From positions 1 to 64,000 of the forward strand of contig NZ_CABVLY010000004.1 of the NCBI RefSeq assembly GCF_902498995.1: 64,000 bases of DNA. The letters run 5' to 3'. This DNA is from Burkholderia anthina. Its GTDB lineage: Bacteria; Pseudomonadota; Gammaproteobacteria; Burkholderiales; Burkholderiaceae. How positions within the stretch are numbered: the first letter of the stretch is position 1; each line of letters starts with the position of its first letter. The notes under the pieces were generated by a model, which did no database searches, was not told the DNA's origin, and saw only the letters and a program-made list of their open reading frames with translations. The position numbers were made by a program, and so were the translations under genes. Shown here piece by piece: positions 1-8,265 of this stretch.

Positions 1-46
1 CCGAGGCGCTCTGAGATAAGCATCATCGTCTCAGACGCGGCAGGAA

Positions 47-68
47 TCCGCCGCCTTCAGGCGGCGGA
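47..68. other. small inverted repeat (hairpin)
   Basis: Nine-base arms TCCGCCGCC and GGCGGCGGA enclose the loop TTCA. The hairpin lies about 70 bases before the first gene. No T-run follows on the plus strand, so it is not a textbook terminator; it may end a gene left of the window or be a leader structure. Confidence 0.35.
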
Positions 69-139
69 GGATGTCAATATTCATCGTACCGGAAGTTGTT
101 CTCATACTGTATCCAACGTTGCTTACTCGAGAGGACGCC

Positions 140-1138
140 ATGCTGACGCCACAAAAACCGATCGGTTCGAATTTCGGAGCCGCCACCACTGCTGACGAGG
201 TAATCGCCAATATTGACCTTGCCGGCAAGGTCGCAATCGTAACTGGCGGCTACTCGGGCCTGGGGCGTGAGACCGCGCGCGTTCTGCGTCGTGCCGGCGC
301 CCGTGTGATCGTTCCCGCGCGGGACGTGACGCGCGCTAACGCGGCGCTGGCGGGCATCGATGTGGAAGTCGCTCCGATGAACCTGCTCGACCCGTCCTCG
401 ATCGATGCCTTCGCGGCATCGTTTCTCGAATCGACGCGCGCGCTGCACATACTGGTCGACAGCGCCGCCATCATGGCCGTGCCGGAATTGACGCGGGACG
501 CGCGCGGATACGAGTCCCAGTTTGCAACGAACCACCTCGGCCACTTTCAACTTGCGCTGCGGCTCTTGCCCGCGCTGCGCCGTGCGAACGGCGCACGCGT
601 CGTCTCGGTTTCGTCGCTCGGTCATCGTTATTCGCCAGTGTTTCTCGACGACCCACATTACGATCAGCGCCCGTACGATCCGTGGACAGGATATGGACAG
701 TCGAAAACGGCCAACATCCTTTTTGCTGTCGCGCTCGACGAACGGGAGCAGAACCACGGCATCCGCGCGTTTTCACTACATCCGGGCGCCATCGTCGATA
801 CGGGCCTTGGGAAATACGTTCCGCGCGAGCAGTTGGTCGCTGCAGGCGTTCTCGATGGACAAGGCAAGCCGATACTTGATCCGGCGCGGCAGCTCAAGAC
901 TGTGGAGCAAGGCGCGGCCACGCAGGTCTGGTGCGCGACGAATCCGCAGCTCAACGGCAGGGGCGGCGTGTACTGTGAAAACGTCGACGTGGCACCATTG
1001 ATGGTCACCCAGCCCACAATAACCGGCATGTCTGATGCCATGCGGCTCACCGGCGTAGCTCCCTACGCGGTCGATCGCGTGAACGCCGAAGGGCTATGGC
1101 AGCTCAGCGAAAAGCTGCTCGGCATCCAGGCGGCATGA
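140..1138 (+). CDS. SDR family NAD(P)-dependent oxidoreductase
   Basis: Short-chain dehydrogenase of 332 residues, cytoplasmic. The cofactor motif TGGYSGLG lies at residues 35-42 and the catalytic pair is Y186-x3-K190 (YGQSK), with a serine-rich strand (VVSVSS) near 155-160. The usual NNAG motif is replaced by VDSAA. The length, above the classical 250, and the long C-terminal part resemble the retinol-dehydrogenase-like/WW-domain-oxidoreductase-like SDRs. The start at 140 is preferred over an upstream ATG at 71 because GAGAGGA sits just before it and the homologous fold begins there. The substrate cannot be read from the sequence. It stands alone on its strand; the next gene is convergent. 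Confidence 0.88.
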   Translation: MLTPQKPIGSNFGAATTADEVIANIDLAGKVAIVTGGYSGLGRETARVLRRAGARVIVPARDVTRANAALAGIDVEVAPMNLLDPSSIDAFAASFLESTRALHILVDSAAIMAVPELTRDARGYESQFATNHLGHFQLALRLLPALRRANGARVVSVSSLGHRYSPVFLDDPHYDQRPYDPWTGYGQSKTANILFAVALDEREQNHGIRAFSLHPGAIVDTGLGKYVPREQLVAAGVLDGQGKPILDPARQLKTVEQGAATQVWCATNPQLNGRGGVYCENVDVAPLMVTQPTITGMSDAMRLTGVAPYAVDRVNAEGLWQLSEKLLGIQAA

Positions 1139-1414
1139 CGTCATCGGGTTACCTCGCCGTTGGACGGCTGTCGCTTGCGCTGAAGGTCGGGAATCTGTTG
1201 CGTACCTGAAGCGCCAGCCTGCCGGTAGCGATCATTTCGCTGAACTTTGAGAGATGGTCCGGTACTTTGCGCCGGGGCGCTGCCGCGTCATCCGTTCGAT
1301 TGCACAGGCTGAAATCGTCGACGTTGGCCCGACGGCGCTCGCGGCTTGCGTCTATCGTGCCGAACAGAAGTCTGTCCAGCGTGCCACGGCAACGCCAAGG
1401 CGTGACCCGAACAA

Positions 1415-2119
1415 TCAGTCAACCCGGTACCAGCGACCGGATTCCGGGCACACAGCGGCTGGCGCGCCGTTCGACCAGACTTGCTCCTCATCCGGGTGCA
1501 GCGAGGTCGAAGGCGCGACGTCGAAGACTACCTCAAGTGCTTGCCCGACATGGGCGTCTTCGATGGGAAGCTCCCAAGTCAGGAATATCTGGATGCAATC
1601 CTGGTCCGGCGCGAAGTCGGCCGCATTAAAGCCGCTGCTGCGGCGCTGAATGACGCCGTGAGGCTGGCCGGTATCGAATATCACAGCTGTCCCCCGGGTC
1701 AGGGGAATGCGATGGCCCGTAGAGGGAAAATGCAAGTCCAGCCCCCGGTCCTCGCTCAGGAAGAGATTGCAGAAGGCCGCACCGCCATATTGCGCACCGT
1801 CATGGTGGTACTTCGCGCCACGACAGGCCATGAGGGCTACGTCACTGGAGGCGAGCACGGCGGGCAGTCCGAGGGCGCACGTCCAGTCGGACATTGCCTG
1901 CACGCAGCGCTTATAGTCCGGCCAGCGCGCTTGCGTTCGCGCCAAAGGCATTGCCTCGACGTCCCCGGGTTCCAGGACGAGCCGCGACGATGCTTCTCTT
2001 TCCCAGTCCGCAAGCACGCGTGCGGAGGGAACGGGCACGTCGACCGTGCCTGATAGCACGATGTCACTTACGCGTCGACTGCGGATGGCGTCGCCGCTCC
2101 AGAAATAGGAAGTCAGCAT
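1415..2119 (-). CDS. putative 2OG-Fe(II) oxygenase-like protein
   Basis: Protein of 234 residues with the arrangement of a non-haem iron dioxygenase jelly roll: an H-x-D pair at H105/D107 (in KYHHDGAQ), followed by strands and a distal histidine H154 in a GQPHGV motif. A basic residue a few positions later (R159/R160) could bind 2-oxoglutarate. The segment between includes LFLSEDRGLDLHFP, typical of these folds. An upstream in-frame ATG at 2203 would add 28 residues; the ATG at 2119 is chosen because the extension is arginine-rich and unlike a domain. No partner gene is adjacent, so the substrate is unknown. It is convergent with the SDR gene upstream. Confidence 0.55.
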   Translation of the reverse strand: MLTSYFWSGDAIRSRRVSDIVLSGTVDVPVPSARVLADWEREASSRLVLEPGDVEAMPLARTQARWPDYKRCVQAMSDWTCALGLPAVLASSDVALMACRGAKYHHDGAQYGGAAFCNLFLSEDRGLDLHFPSTGHRIPLTRGTAVIFDTGQPHGVIQRRSSGFNAADFAPDQDCIQIFLTWELPIEDAHVGQALEVVFDVAPSTSLHPDEEQVWSNGAPAAVCPESGRWYRVD

Positions 2120-2538
2120 GTTTCGGATTCGACGCTGTCGAAGGGGGTATTCGGGCGATTGTAATGATTCAGCCTGACTACGTCGGCGAAAATCGGTCAC
2201 CATAGAACCTTCGTCGAGCGCTGGTCATGAACGGTTGGGCGCCCGCACATCCGTCGACAACGGACATGACCCGGCCGACGTGACGCCGATAGCGCGTCGG
2301 CAGCCGGGATTCCGGTCGCGTAACAATTCAACAGTTCCGAATGCGGCCTGGCTTACGGCCTCCCAAGCCGGCCAAGAGCGCATTCGCATTTCACGGCGAT
2401 CTTTTTTGATGGGTAAGTTGCGCTTCCTCCCGCGGAGGCGACGAGCACGTCACGCGTGATACGTCCTTCCCTCTGCAAAGCAGGACATGAACCGGCCGCC
2501 TCGGGCTTTTTCCACCGCCCTCGTATTGGGCCGAGCAT
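2120..2538. other. intergenic stretch, no gene recognised
   Basis: About 420 bases between the oxygenase-like gene and the HxlR remnant. Neither strand gives a protein that looks real. It probably holds the promoter of the minus-strand oxygenase-like gene, but no clear -35/-10 pair or stable terminator was found. Confidence 0.5.
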
Positions 2539-2977
2539 CTAGCGCGGGACATCGCCGGATACGCCGTCAAAGCGGAGGCGCGCGGCATGGATGTCGGGGT
2601 AACGGCGATCGGCCCAATCGATGAGGGCCGCCATCGGCTCCAGCAGGGATTGGCCAAGCGGGGCCAGACGATATTCGACGCTTGGCGGGTTGGTGGGGAA
2701 AACATGGCGGGTGATGAGCCCGTCGCGCTCCAGATTGCGGAGTGTCTGGGTAAGCATGCGCTTGGAAATGTCCGGGATGGCTCGATGAAGTTCGCTGAAG
2801 CGCTGCGATCGCGTCGCGAGCTCCATGATCATGAGCGTGCTCCATGATCATGAGCGTGCTCCATTTGTCGCCGATTCGGTCGAGCACGTCGCGAACTGCG
2901 CAGTGTGCGGGTTGGGCGTCGCCCAATTGACGTTGATATCGGCTGAATCTCTCGATCGCATTCTGGACGGTACTCAT
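2539..2977 (-). pseudogene. HxlR-family regulator disrupted by a 19-bp tandem duplication
   Basis: Read from 2977 the protein starts MSTVQNAIERFSRYQRQL and runs through the HxlR hallmark [22 protein letters not shown], then shifts frame. The rest of the winged helix ([36 protein letters not shown]) lies in another frame, from 2832 down to 2539. The cause is visible: the 19-base unit CCATGATCATGAGCGTGCT occurs twice head-to-tail at 2823-2841 and 2842-2860. Removing one copy restores an uninterrupted HxlR protein of about 139 residues. These proteins are small DNA-binding repressors or activators, usually of the divergent oxidoreductase gene, here the NmrA-type gene at 3256. A restart at ATG 2832 could make a truncated product lacking the N-terminal helices. 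Confidence 0.85.
2823..2860. repeat. 19-bp perfect tandem duplication (2 copies)
   Basis: Two identical 19-base copies, 2823-2841 and 2842-2860, directly adjacent. Nineteen is not a multiple of three, so the duplication shifts the frame of the HxlR gene. Such a short perfect tandem repeat can be lost by slipped-strand replication. Confidence 0.95.
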
Positions 2978-3036
2978 TCGGGTTCCCTTTAACTCACCTG
3001 GTGACAAAAGACTGCCTCCTTCCGAAGTGAGGCGCG

Positions 3037-3053
3037 GGTCTCTATGATAGACC
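3037..3053. promoter_or_regulatory. inverted repeat in the HxlR/NmrA divergent promoter region
   Basis: GGTCT-N7-AGACC at 3037-3041/3049-3053, with a TATGAT (-10 like) hexamer at 3043-3048 inside the spacer. Its place between the divergent regulator and oxidoreductase fits an operator for the HxlR protein. The arms are short, so this is tentative. Confidence 0.35.
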
Positions 3054-3255
3054 TGCCCTCAAACGAAGACCACTTCTCAAGGAGTACTGATGTCAAACCC
3101 GGTCCCGCCGGCCTGCTGCAGCAGGCTCCGGCGGACATCCGGGCTGGCGCGTGGAGGCGTCGCAGGAGGAAGCCGAGGAGTCCAACATCACCGCATCTGG
3201 CCGCAGCCGCAGAAATGCCGGCGTTTATGGGCGACACTCATCTCAGGGGAGACAC

Positions 3256-4128
3256 ATGTTTTTGGTAATGGGAATTACGGGACGCGTAGGCGGCGCAACG
3301 GCTCAACATCTGTTGGCGCAAGCGAAGAAGGTACGGGCGCTGGTCCGCGATCGCGAGAAGGCGGCGAATTGGGCGGATCAAGGTGTGGAACTGGTCGACG
3401 GCGACTGGAATGATGTGGCCGCCGTAGAGAGGGCGCTCGAAGGGGTCGAAGGTGCATTTGTCATGCTGCCGGCTGTCTGGGCGCCCTCGCCTGATTTCAG
3501 GGAAGCAAAGCGCGTGATCGCGAACTATGTCGAGGCGCTGAAGAGGGTAGCGCCTCCGCGGGTGGTTGTGCTGTCGTCGATGGGCGCGAACAGAAACAGC
3601 GGGCTGGGAATGATCACGGCCCTGTCGCTTCTGGAGCAAGGACTGCGCCACCTGACGCTGCCAATTGCCTATGTGCGCGCCGGCGGTTTTTTTGAAAACT
3701 TCCTTTACGGCTTGCATGTCGGCCAGGGCGGCACGCTACCCGTCTACTACAACCCGACGAGTCGGAGATCAACCATGGTCGCGACCGACGATATCGGCGC
3801 TGAGGTGGCGATGCGGCTGACCGGGCCGGCGTGGTCCGGGCATCGCGTCGTCGAGCTTGGCTCGATGATCAGCGCGGATGAAGTCGCCGCCCAGTTGGGC
3901 GAAGTCTTGCAGCGCGACGTCAAGGCCCTTGCCATCCCCCGAGCCGGATGGCCGGCAGCGTTCGAGCAAATCGGCATCCCGAAGGGCCACACCGGACCGG
4001 CCGAAGCAATGTTCGATGCCGTCAACGCGGGCTGGATGGATCTCGGCGTAGCGGGTACGGAGCAGGTCGCGGGCACGACGTCGCCTCGCGATGTCTTTGC
4101 CGCGGCCTACAAGGCCATTACGGCGTGA
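3256..4128 (+). CDS. NmrA/SDR-a family NAD(P)-binding oxidoreductase
   Basis: Protein of 290 residues with an N-terminal Rossmann motif GITGRVG (G6, G9, G12), then RALVRDREKA, the usual dinucleotide-contact strand of NmrA-like atypical SDRs. VVVLSSMGAN at about 110-120 replaces the classical catalytic serine strand, and no YxxxK pair is evident, as expected for NmrA-like sensors and quinone-reductase-like members. The start at 3256 has AGGGGAGA upstream; a longer reading from 3151 lacks domain similarity. It is divergent from the HxlR gene, a common regulator-target pairing, and is followed after 78 bases by a DoxX-like gene on the same strand. With the repressor broken, its expression may be constitutive. 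Confidence 0.85.
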   Translation: MFLVMGITGRVGGATAQHLLAQAKKVRALVRDREKAANWADQGVELVDGDWNDVAAVERALEGVEGAFVMLPAVWAPSPDFREAKRVIANYVEALKRVAPPRVVVLSSMGANRNSGLGMITALSLLEQGLRHLTLPIAYVRAGGFFENFLYGLHVGQGGTLPVYYNPTSRRSTMVATDDIGAEVAMRLTGPAWSGHRVVELGSMISADEVAAQLGEVLQRDVKALAIPRAGWPAAFEQIGIPKGHTGPAEAMFDAVNAGWMDLGVAGTEQVAGTTSPRDVFAAAYKAITA

Positions 4129-4206
4129 ACAGCGAGGATCGGTCGGCTGGCCAACAAGGCGGCCACGCGGTCCTCGGCAACGCCCTCATCAGAGAAGGTA
4201 GAACGC

Positions 4207-4578
4207 ATGTCCAAGATTGCCTGGCGTCAGGTATTACCGTTGGTTCTTGCTGCTTTTTTCGTCGTGGGATCGCTCAGCAACATCGTCGCCCCGCGATCCA
4301 TTTTTGAGGAGTACCTGAAGTGGGGATATCCGCATTGGTTCCATTTCGTGACAGGCTCGCTGGAACTGATGACCGCCGCTCTGCTGGCGCGAGCGCGGAC
4401 GCGGCTGTGGGGCGCGGCGATCGGATGCACCGTGATGGTGGCTGCGCTGGCGACCGTCACAGTCCACGGCGAATACGGACATGCGGTGGCGCCGCTTGTC
4501 GTGGCGACACTGTCGATTGTTGTCGGCTGGATTGCTTGGCGCAAGCGGCTCGCTGGCGGTTCTTTGGCTCGGGCCTGA
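4207..4578 (+). CDS. DoxX-like family membrane protein
   Basis: Small integral membrane protein of 123 residues with four predicted hydrophobic segments (about 8-27, 45-62, 72-90 and 95-112) and short charged loops, matching DoxX/DoxX-like proteins. AGAAGG precedes the ATG. DoxX-like proteins are often encoded beside oxidoreductases and HxlR or TetR regulators in Burkholderia, and here the gene follows the NmrA-type gene on the same strand, so the two probably share a transcript. The biochemical role is unknown. Confidence 0.7.
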   Translation: MSKIAWRQVLPLVLAAFFVVGSLSNIVAPRSIFEEYLKWGYPHWFHFVTGSLELMTAALLARARTRLWGAAIGCTVMVAALATVTVHGEYGHAVAPLVVATLSIVVGWIAWRKRLAGGSLARA

Positions 4579-4970
4579 ACCTTACGCGCCCTCATGAGCT
4601 AGGACGCATGCTGGAAGCGCCATTACCAACCAGTTATCGATTTCAAATCCCGGTTGGAACAAGGTCGACTGATTGACTCGAGCTTGGCGGTTGGCGGGTC
4701 AACGGGCGTTCGCAGCACTTTGGAAGCGGTCATCGAGGTCTTGTGCTCGCGACTGGCCGTTCAGAGTCGGTAGCGGCCACTAATTCCGGCCGCTGTCTGC
4801 CGCGCGCCGCCATGCGGCAAACGGGGTTGAAATCGTAGAAAATTTAGCTTCCCTAACGTCCGGCGTATCAGGCCGACGCGACGGCACGGCAACGCCCCGC
4901 GCAGCGACCCGGGGGCCACATCGCGTCGCCTTCAAACCGGACTGCCTGGCGACACAGTTACAAGATAACC
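4579..4970. other. intergenic stretch, no gene recognised
   Basis: Nearly 400 bases with no convincing coding sequence. One hairpin with 7-base arms AGCGGCC/GGCCGCT lies at 4772-4794. The stretch ends where the cold-shock promoter begins. Confidence 0.5.
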
Positions 4971-4971
4971 A

Positions 4972-5000
4972 TTGACTCCGCCGTTTCCGGCAGTTAGTGT
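4972..5000 (+). promoter_or_regulatory. sigma-70 promoter of the cold-shock gene
   Basis: TTGACT at 4972-4977, a 17-base spacer and TAGTGT at 4995-5000. Transcription would start near 5007 and give a leader of roughly 130 bases before the ATG. Long leaders are characteristic of cspA-type genes, where mRNA structure controls translation at low temperature. Confidence 0.6.
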
Positions 5001-5139
5001 ATGCGCCGAAGTCCAAGAAGTCCGATTGCTGTTCATCAATGTCTCGCTCCCCCAGCGGTATTCGTTGTCCTCTCCCTCCTTGACGCTTCAAGCGCTCTTC
5101 AACAGAGCAAATCTTCATATTTTTTCTCAAGGATTCTTC

Positions 5140-5343
5140 ATGGATACCGGTATCGTCAAGTGGTTCAACGACAGCAAAGGCTTTGGCTTCATCACTCCGG
5201 ACAACGGCGGTGACGATCTTTTCGCGCATTTCTCCGAAATCCGGACGGAAGGCTTCAAGACGCTCGCTGAAAACCAGAAAGTGAGCTTCGAAACGAAGCA
5301 AGGCCCGAAGGGTCTGCAAGCGGCCAACATCCAGCCGCTGTAA
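5140..5343 (+). CDS. cspA: cold-shock protein, CspA family
   Basis: A 67-residue single cold-shock domain: [18 protein letters not shown] carries RNP1 (KGFGFI) and [10 protein letters not shown] carries RNP2 (LFAHF). It ends in the usual [10 protein letters not shown]. These are OB-fold RNA/ssDNA chaperones. The ATG at 5140 follows CAAGGATTCTTC and gives exactly the family length. It is a single-gene unit with its own promoter and long leader. Burkholderia genomes carry several paralogues, so the symbol denotes the family and not a specific orthologue. Confidence 0.93.
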   Translation: MDTGIVKWFNDSKGFGFITPDNGGDDLFAHFSEIRTEGFKTLAENQKVSFETKQGPKGLQAANIQPL

Positions 5344-5617
5344 GTTTGAAGGGCCCGGCTTTCCGCGACGGACGCCGGGTCGCAGCGACACCCTCACGGA
5401 GCGTTGTCTCCTAAAGTTGGCGCGATCATTGCTGGCTGCATCGGTTGATTCAGCAGCCTGCCACGCGCCACATGCCTCGTTGCACTTCACTCTCCCCCTC
5501 CGGCAGCAACGCCTTTTTCGCGCGCTTCGACTGCTTTAGATTCAGCTCGCAATGGCTTTGAATCGGTGCATATTTCGCACGGCACGCGCGCGCCTGAACA
5601 TCATTATTAAAATTAAA

Positions 5618-5842
5618 ATGCAGAACAAACGAATTCAACAGTACAACGGCTATGCCGTCCAACCCTCGGCGCATCGCTTGCCCGACGGGTGTTTTTCATC
5701 CAACCTGCTGCTCGAACGCAGCGGCAGCTCGTGCGCCGAAGGCCGCTACCAGTTCTATTCGCTCGATTACTTCCCGAGTGAAAAACAGGCGCTGCAGCAC
5801 TCGGCCCGCTGGGCACGCAACTGGATCGACACGCGCGGTTAA
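5618..5842 (+). CDS. small conserved hypothetical protein
   Basis: Protein of 74 residues beginning MQNKRIQQYNGYAVQPSAH and ending ARWARNWIDTRG. It looks like a compact soluble domain (NGYAVQPS, FSSNLLLERSG, YQFYSLDYF, EKQALQHSARWAR) with no signal peptide. Similar small proteins seem to be encoded near cold-shock genes in Burkholderia; that is from memory and untested. An upstream in-frame ATG at 5552 would add 22 basic residues and is less likely. Function unknown. Confidence 0.65.
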   Translation: MQNKRIQQYNGYAVQPSAHRLPDGCFSSNLLLERSGSSCAEGRYQFYSLDYFPSEKQALQHSARWARNWIDTRG

Positions 5843-5970
5843 CGGCAACGTCTCGGGTCGGCAGCAACGGCGAACCCTGATCGCACACGGGTACTTGCTA
5901 CCTCATGACCCGGCTCCTTTACCATGGAGCCTTCCAGAATCATGCAGACCATCGGTCTGCTGAAGAGGCC

Positions 5971-6327
5971 ATGAAAAAGACGATCAGCCTTGCATTGCTG
6001 CTGCTGCCCCTGAGCGCGCTGGCCGACCCATGCGTCGGCAACGGAAACGTCTATGACGATTTGTCATGTGTCGACCGTTCTCTGGCCGAATCGAAGCAGC
6101 AGCTCAACGCGATCTATCGAAAAATATACGCGTCCACGCAATACAAGGACGCGTTCGAGCAATCGCAGAAGGCGTGGCTCACCTACCGTGACAAGCAGTG
6201 CGATGGCTACATCGCAGCCGAGGCGTCGCAAGCTCAAGGCGAGGGCCCGGGCTTGATCACGAGAGACTGTCTTCTCACGATCACCCGGCAGCGGGTCGAC
6301 TATTTGAAGACGCTGCTCGCGAAGTAA
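5971..6327 (+). CDS. LprI-like (DUF1311) periplasmic protein
   Basis: Protein of 118 residues with a clear Sec signal peptide (MKKTISLALLLLPLSALA, cleavage before DPC). The mature part has the DUF1311/LprI pattern: cysteines in DPCVG, LSCVD, KQCDG and RDCLL, an L-x3-Y-x-K helix and AWLTYRDKQC, the family signature. LprI of mycobacteria inhibits lysozyme, but most family members are uncharacterised. The start at 5971 follows GAAGAGGCC and gives a proper signal peptide. Monocistronic. Confidence 0.8.
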   Translation: MKKTISLALLLLPLSALADPCVGNGNVYDDLSCVDRSLAESKQQLNAIYRKIYASTQYKDAFEQSQKAWLTYRDKQCDGYIAAEASQAQGEGPGLITRDCLLTITRQRVDYLKTLLAK

Positions 6328-6560
6328 CGGGGCACGGGCACGAACCGCATGCGTGTCCGTCATGACATGGCCCGGGCCACGCGTCACCCGGCGCGTTTTC
6401 CCGATGCAGCTTCGGCTGCGCCACATCGAGCGCCGAATCCGGCCACCCATCTCTCGAATCACCGAGCAGCGTCGCCGCCGCGCCAGACGCCGGGTGTGCG
6501 CCACCCCGCGCGATCCGCCCGGATCTCCGCTTCGTCCTGCTGCACGGTGACCGGCGCGTC
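6328..6560. other. intergenic stretch, nothing recognised
   Basis: About 230 bases after the LprI-like gene and before the small frameshifted minus-strand gene. No promoter, terminator or coding sequence could be supported. Confidence 0.4.
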
Positions 6561-6814
6561 CTAGCGGGTTTGCTCGGCGATCGACTTGTTCGGCGCAAGC
6601 TGTGCGTAGCGGGCGGGATTGACGCGCATCGCGGAATGGGTCGACAGGCGCCACGCACGCGCGACATCGGGCTGTCGGCCTGCTGTCGGTAATATGCGGA
6701 GATCCATTCTTCGTGCGTTGCGACAATGCGCGGCCGGTCGGGGTGCGTCACGTAATCCGGTGAAATTTCACGGACTGGCGACGGATCTGTCGCGATGCCA
6801 CGTTGAAGCAACAT
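6561..6814 (-). pseudogene. small minus-strand gene with a probable one-base deletion
   Basis: From ATG 6814 the minus strand reads MLLQRGIATDPSPVREIS and continues sensibly (PRIVATHEEWISAYYRQQ) to about 6680. It then degenerates, while the neighbouring frame takes over with ARAWRLSTHSAMRVNPARYA and ends AEQTR-stop at 6561. Adding one base at about 6678 (CCG-GAT-GTC in place of CCGATGTC) joins both parts into one protein of about 84 residues. The family is not recognised. It lies head-to-head with the serine hydrolase gene at 6838. It could also be chance, but the amino-acid composition on both sides of the shift looks coding. Confidence 0.42.
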
Positions 6815-6837
6815 CGAAACGACCGGTGAGACCGACG

Positions 6838-8022
6838 ATGCTGCCAGGGATGCGCGTTTCAGGATGCCGCGAAGCAACGCGCCGGTGGCGCGCGCTGCTT
6901 GCGCTGGCGATTGCCGGTGTTGTGCCGCTGGTTGCCGGATGCCAGTCGGAACCGCCGGTGCCGCCGCCCTCCGCGATAGAGGCCGCGTCGCCGGTGTTTC
7001 CGGCCGCCGAATGGACGCGGGCCGCGCCTGCCACGCACGGCTTCTCGCAGGACGGAATCGATCGCGCGATCGCGTATGCACGACAGCAGGGCTCGACATC
7101 CGGCATGATCGTCCACGACGGAACGGTGATCGCGCAGTGGGGCGACGTCACGCGCAAGACGAACCTTCATTCCGCGCGCAAGAGCTTCCTGAGCGCGCTG
7201 GTCGGCATCGCGGCCGCGCGCGGCCAGATGCATCTCGACGACACGCTCGCGCAACTCGGCATCGACGACACCGCGCCGGTGCTTTCGCCCGCCGAGAAAC
7301 AGGCGACCGTGCGAATGCTGCTCGAGGCGCGCTCGGGCGTGTATCACCCGGCGACGTACGAGACCGTGCAGATGAAAGCATTGCGGCCGCCGCGCGGCAG
7401 TCATGCGCCCGGCACGTTCTGGTACTACAACAACTGGGATTTCAATACGGTCGGCGCGATCTACGAACGCAGCACCGGCACGCGCATCTTCGATGCGCTG
7501 CAGACGGAGCTCGCGGTTCCGCTCGGCATGCAGGACTACACGCCGTCGGACGGGCACTACGTGCCGGGCGGCAGCGCGACGCGCTACCCGGCCTATCCGT
7601 TCGCGATGAGCGCGCGCGATCTCGCCCGCTTCGGGCTGCTGTATCTGCACGACGGCCGCTGGCGCGACCGGCAGATCGTGCCGGCCGGCTGGGTCGCCGA
7701 GTCCACGCGGCCGTATTCCGACACGCGCACCGGCGGCTACGGCTATCTATGGTGGACGAGCGATTCGGCGAGCGGCGCGCGCGGCCGGGACGCGCTGCTG
7801 TCGCGGCGGGCCTTCTGGGCCGACGGCCATCTCGGCCAGTACGCGGTGGTCGTGCCGTCGCTCGATCTGGTGATCGTGAGTCTCGTGGACGCGCGGCTGA
7901 CGTCGCGGCGGATGGGGCAAACGAAGATGGAAACGCTCGTCATGCTGGTCGAGGCGGCCGGCGGAAAAGCCACGGGAAAAGCCTCCGGAAACGCGACAGG
8001 AAACGCCGCCAACGCCGGCTAG
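6838..8022 (+). CDS. SxxK serine hydrolase (class C beta-lactamase-like) lipoprotein
   Basis: Protein of 394 residues. The N-terminus is a lipoprotein signal (ALLALAIAGVVPLVAGC, lipobox cysteine C35). The catalytic SxxK motif is S112-A-R-K115 and the YxN motif is Y197-N-N199, as in penicillin-binding-protein-like hydrolases, 6-aminohexanoate-dimer hydrolases and esterases of the beta-lactamase superfamily. The C-terminus ends in a low-complexity GKATGKASGNATGNAAN tail. Starts at 6838 or 6850 both keep the signal peptide; the longer upstream reading would overlap the minus-strand remnant and lacks a signal. It probably acts in the periplasm on an amide or ester; the substrate is unknown. Confidence 0.8.
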   Translation: MLPGMRVSGCREATRRWRALLALAIAGVVPLVAGCQSEPPVPPPSAIEAASPVFPAAEWTRAAPATHGFSQDGIDRAIAYARQQGSTSGMIVHDGTVIAQWGDVTRKTNLHSARKSFLSALVGIAAARGQMHLDDTLAQLGIDDTAPVLSPAEKQATVRMLLEARSGVYHPATYETVQMKALRPPRGSHAPGTFWYYNNWDFNTVGAIYERSTGTRIFDALQTELAVPLGMQDYTPSDGHYVPGGSATRYPAYPFAMSARDLARFGLLYLHDGRWRDRQIVPAGWVAESTRPYSDTRTGGYGYLWWTSDSASGARGRDALLSRRAFWADGHLGQYAVVVPSLDLVIVSLVDARLTSRRMGQTKMETLVMLVEAAGGKATGKASGNATGNAANAG

Positions 8023-8081
8023 ACCGGCCCGCGCCGCCCGCTTAGGTGTTTATACGTATGCCGATACCGATATCGCTTCAA

Positions 8082-8123
8082 TCCAATATTTCATTGGAAG
8101 GTTATCGGGCTTGTACCTAGACT
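8082..8123 (+). promoter_or_regulatory. operator and promoter of the ytfQRT-yjfF operon
   Basis: A perfect inverted repeat TCCAAT-N5-ATTGGA spans 8082-8098. A -35-like TTGGAA (8094-8099) overlaps its right arm, and a -10-like TAGACT (8118-8123) follows at 18 bases. A regulator bound here would block the -35, suggesting repression by a sugar-responsive protein whose gene is not in the window. The gap 8023-8265 otherwise holds only leader sequence. Confidence 0.5.
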
Positions 8124-8265
8124 GATCCGGGGCGCACATACCGGCCGGCCGCACGCGCCGGCCGCTGCCCCGACCTGCATCCGCGCCACGCAGAAACAGA
8201 ACAGCGCAGCACAGCACACCGCGCAACGGCGCCGCGGCATACAACGACATCATCGGAGACGGACC

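Noticed and set aside
1254-2205. Several plus-strand open frames opposite the oxygenase-like gene
   Set aside because: No domain; the minus strand has the consistent HxD...H pattern.
2823-2860. CRISPR-like repeat
   Set aside because: Two adjacent copies without spacers; it is a simple tandem duplication in a gene.
5344-5400. Terminator after the cold-shock gene (GCCCGGC...GCCGGGT)
   Set aside because: Imperfect 7-base stem, long loop and no T-run; not strong enough to list.
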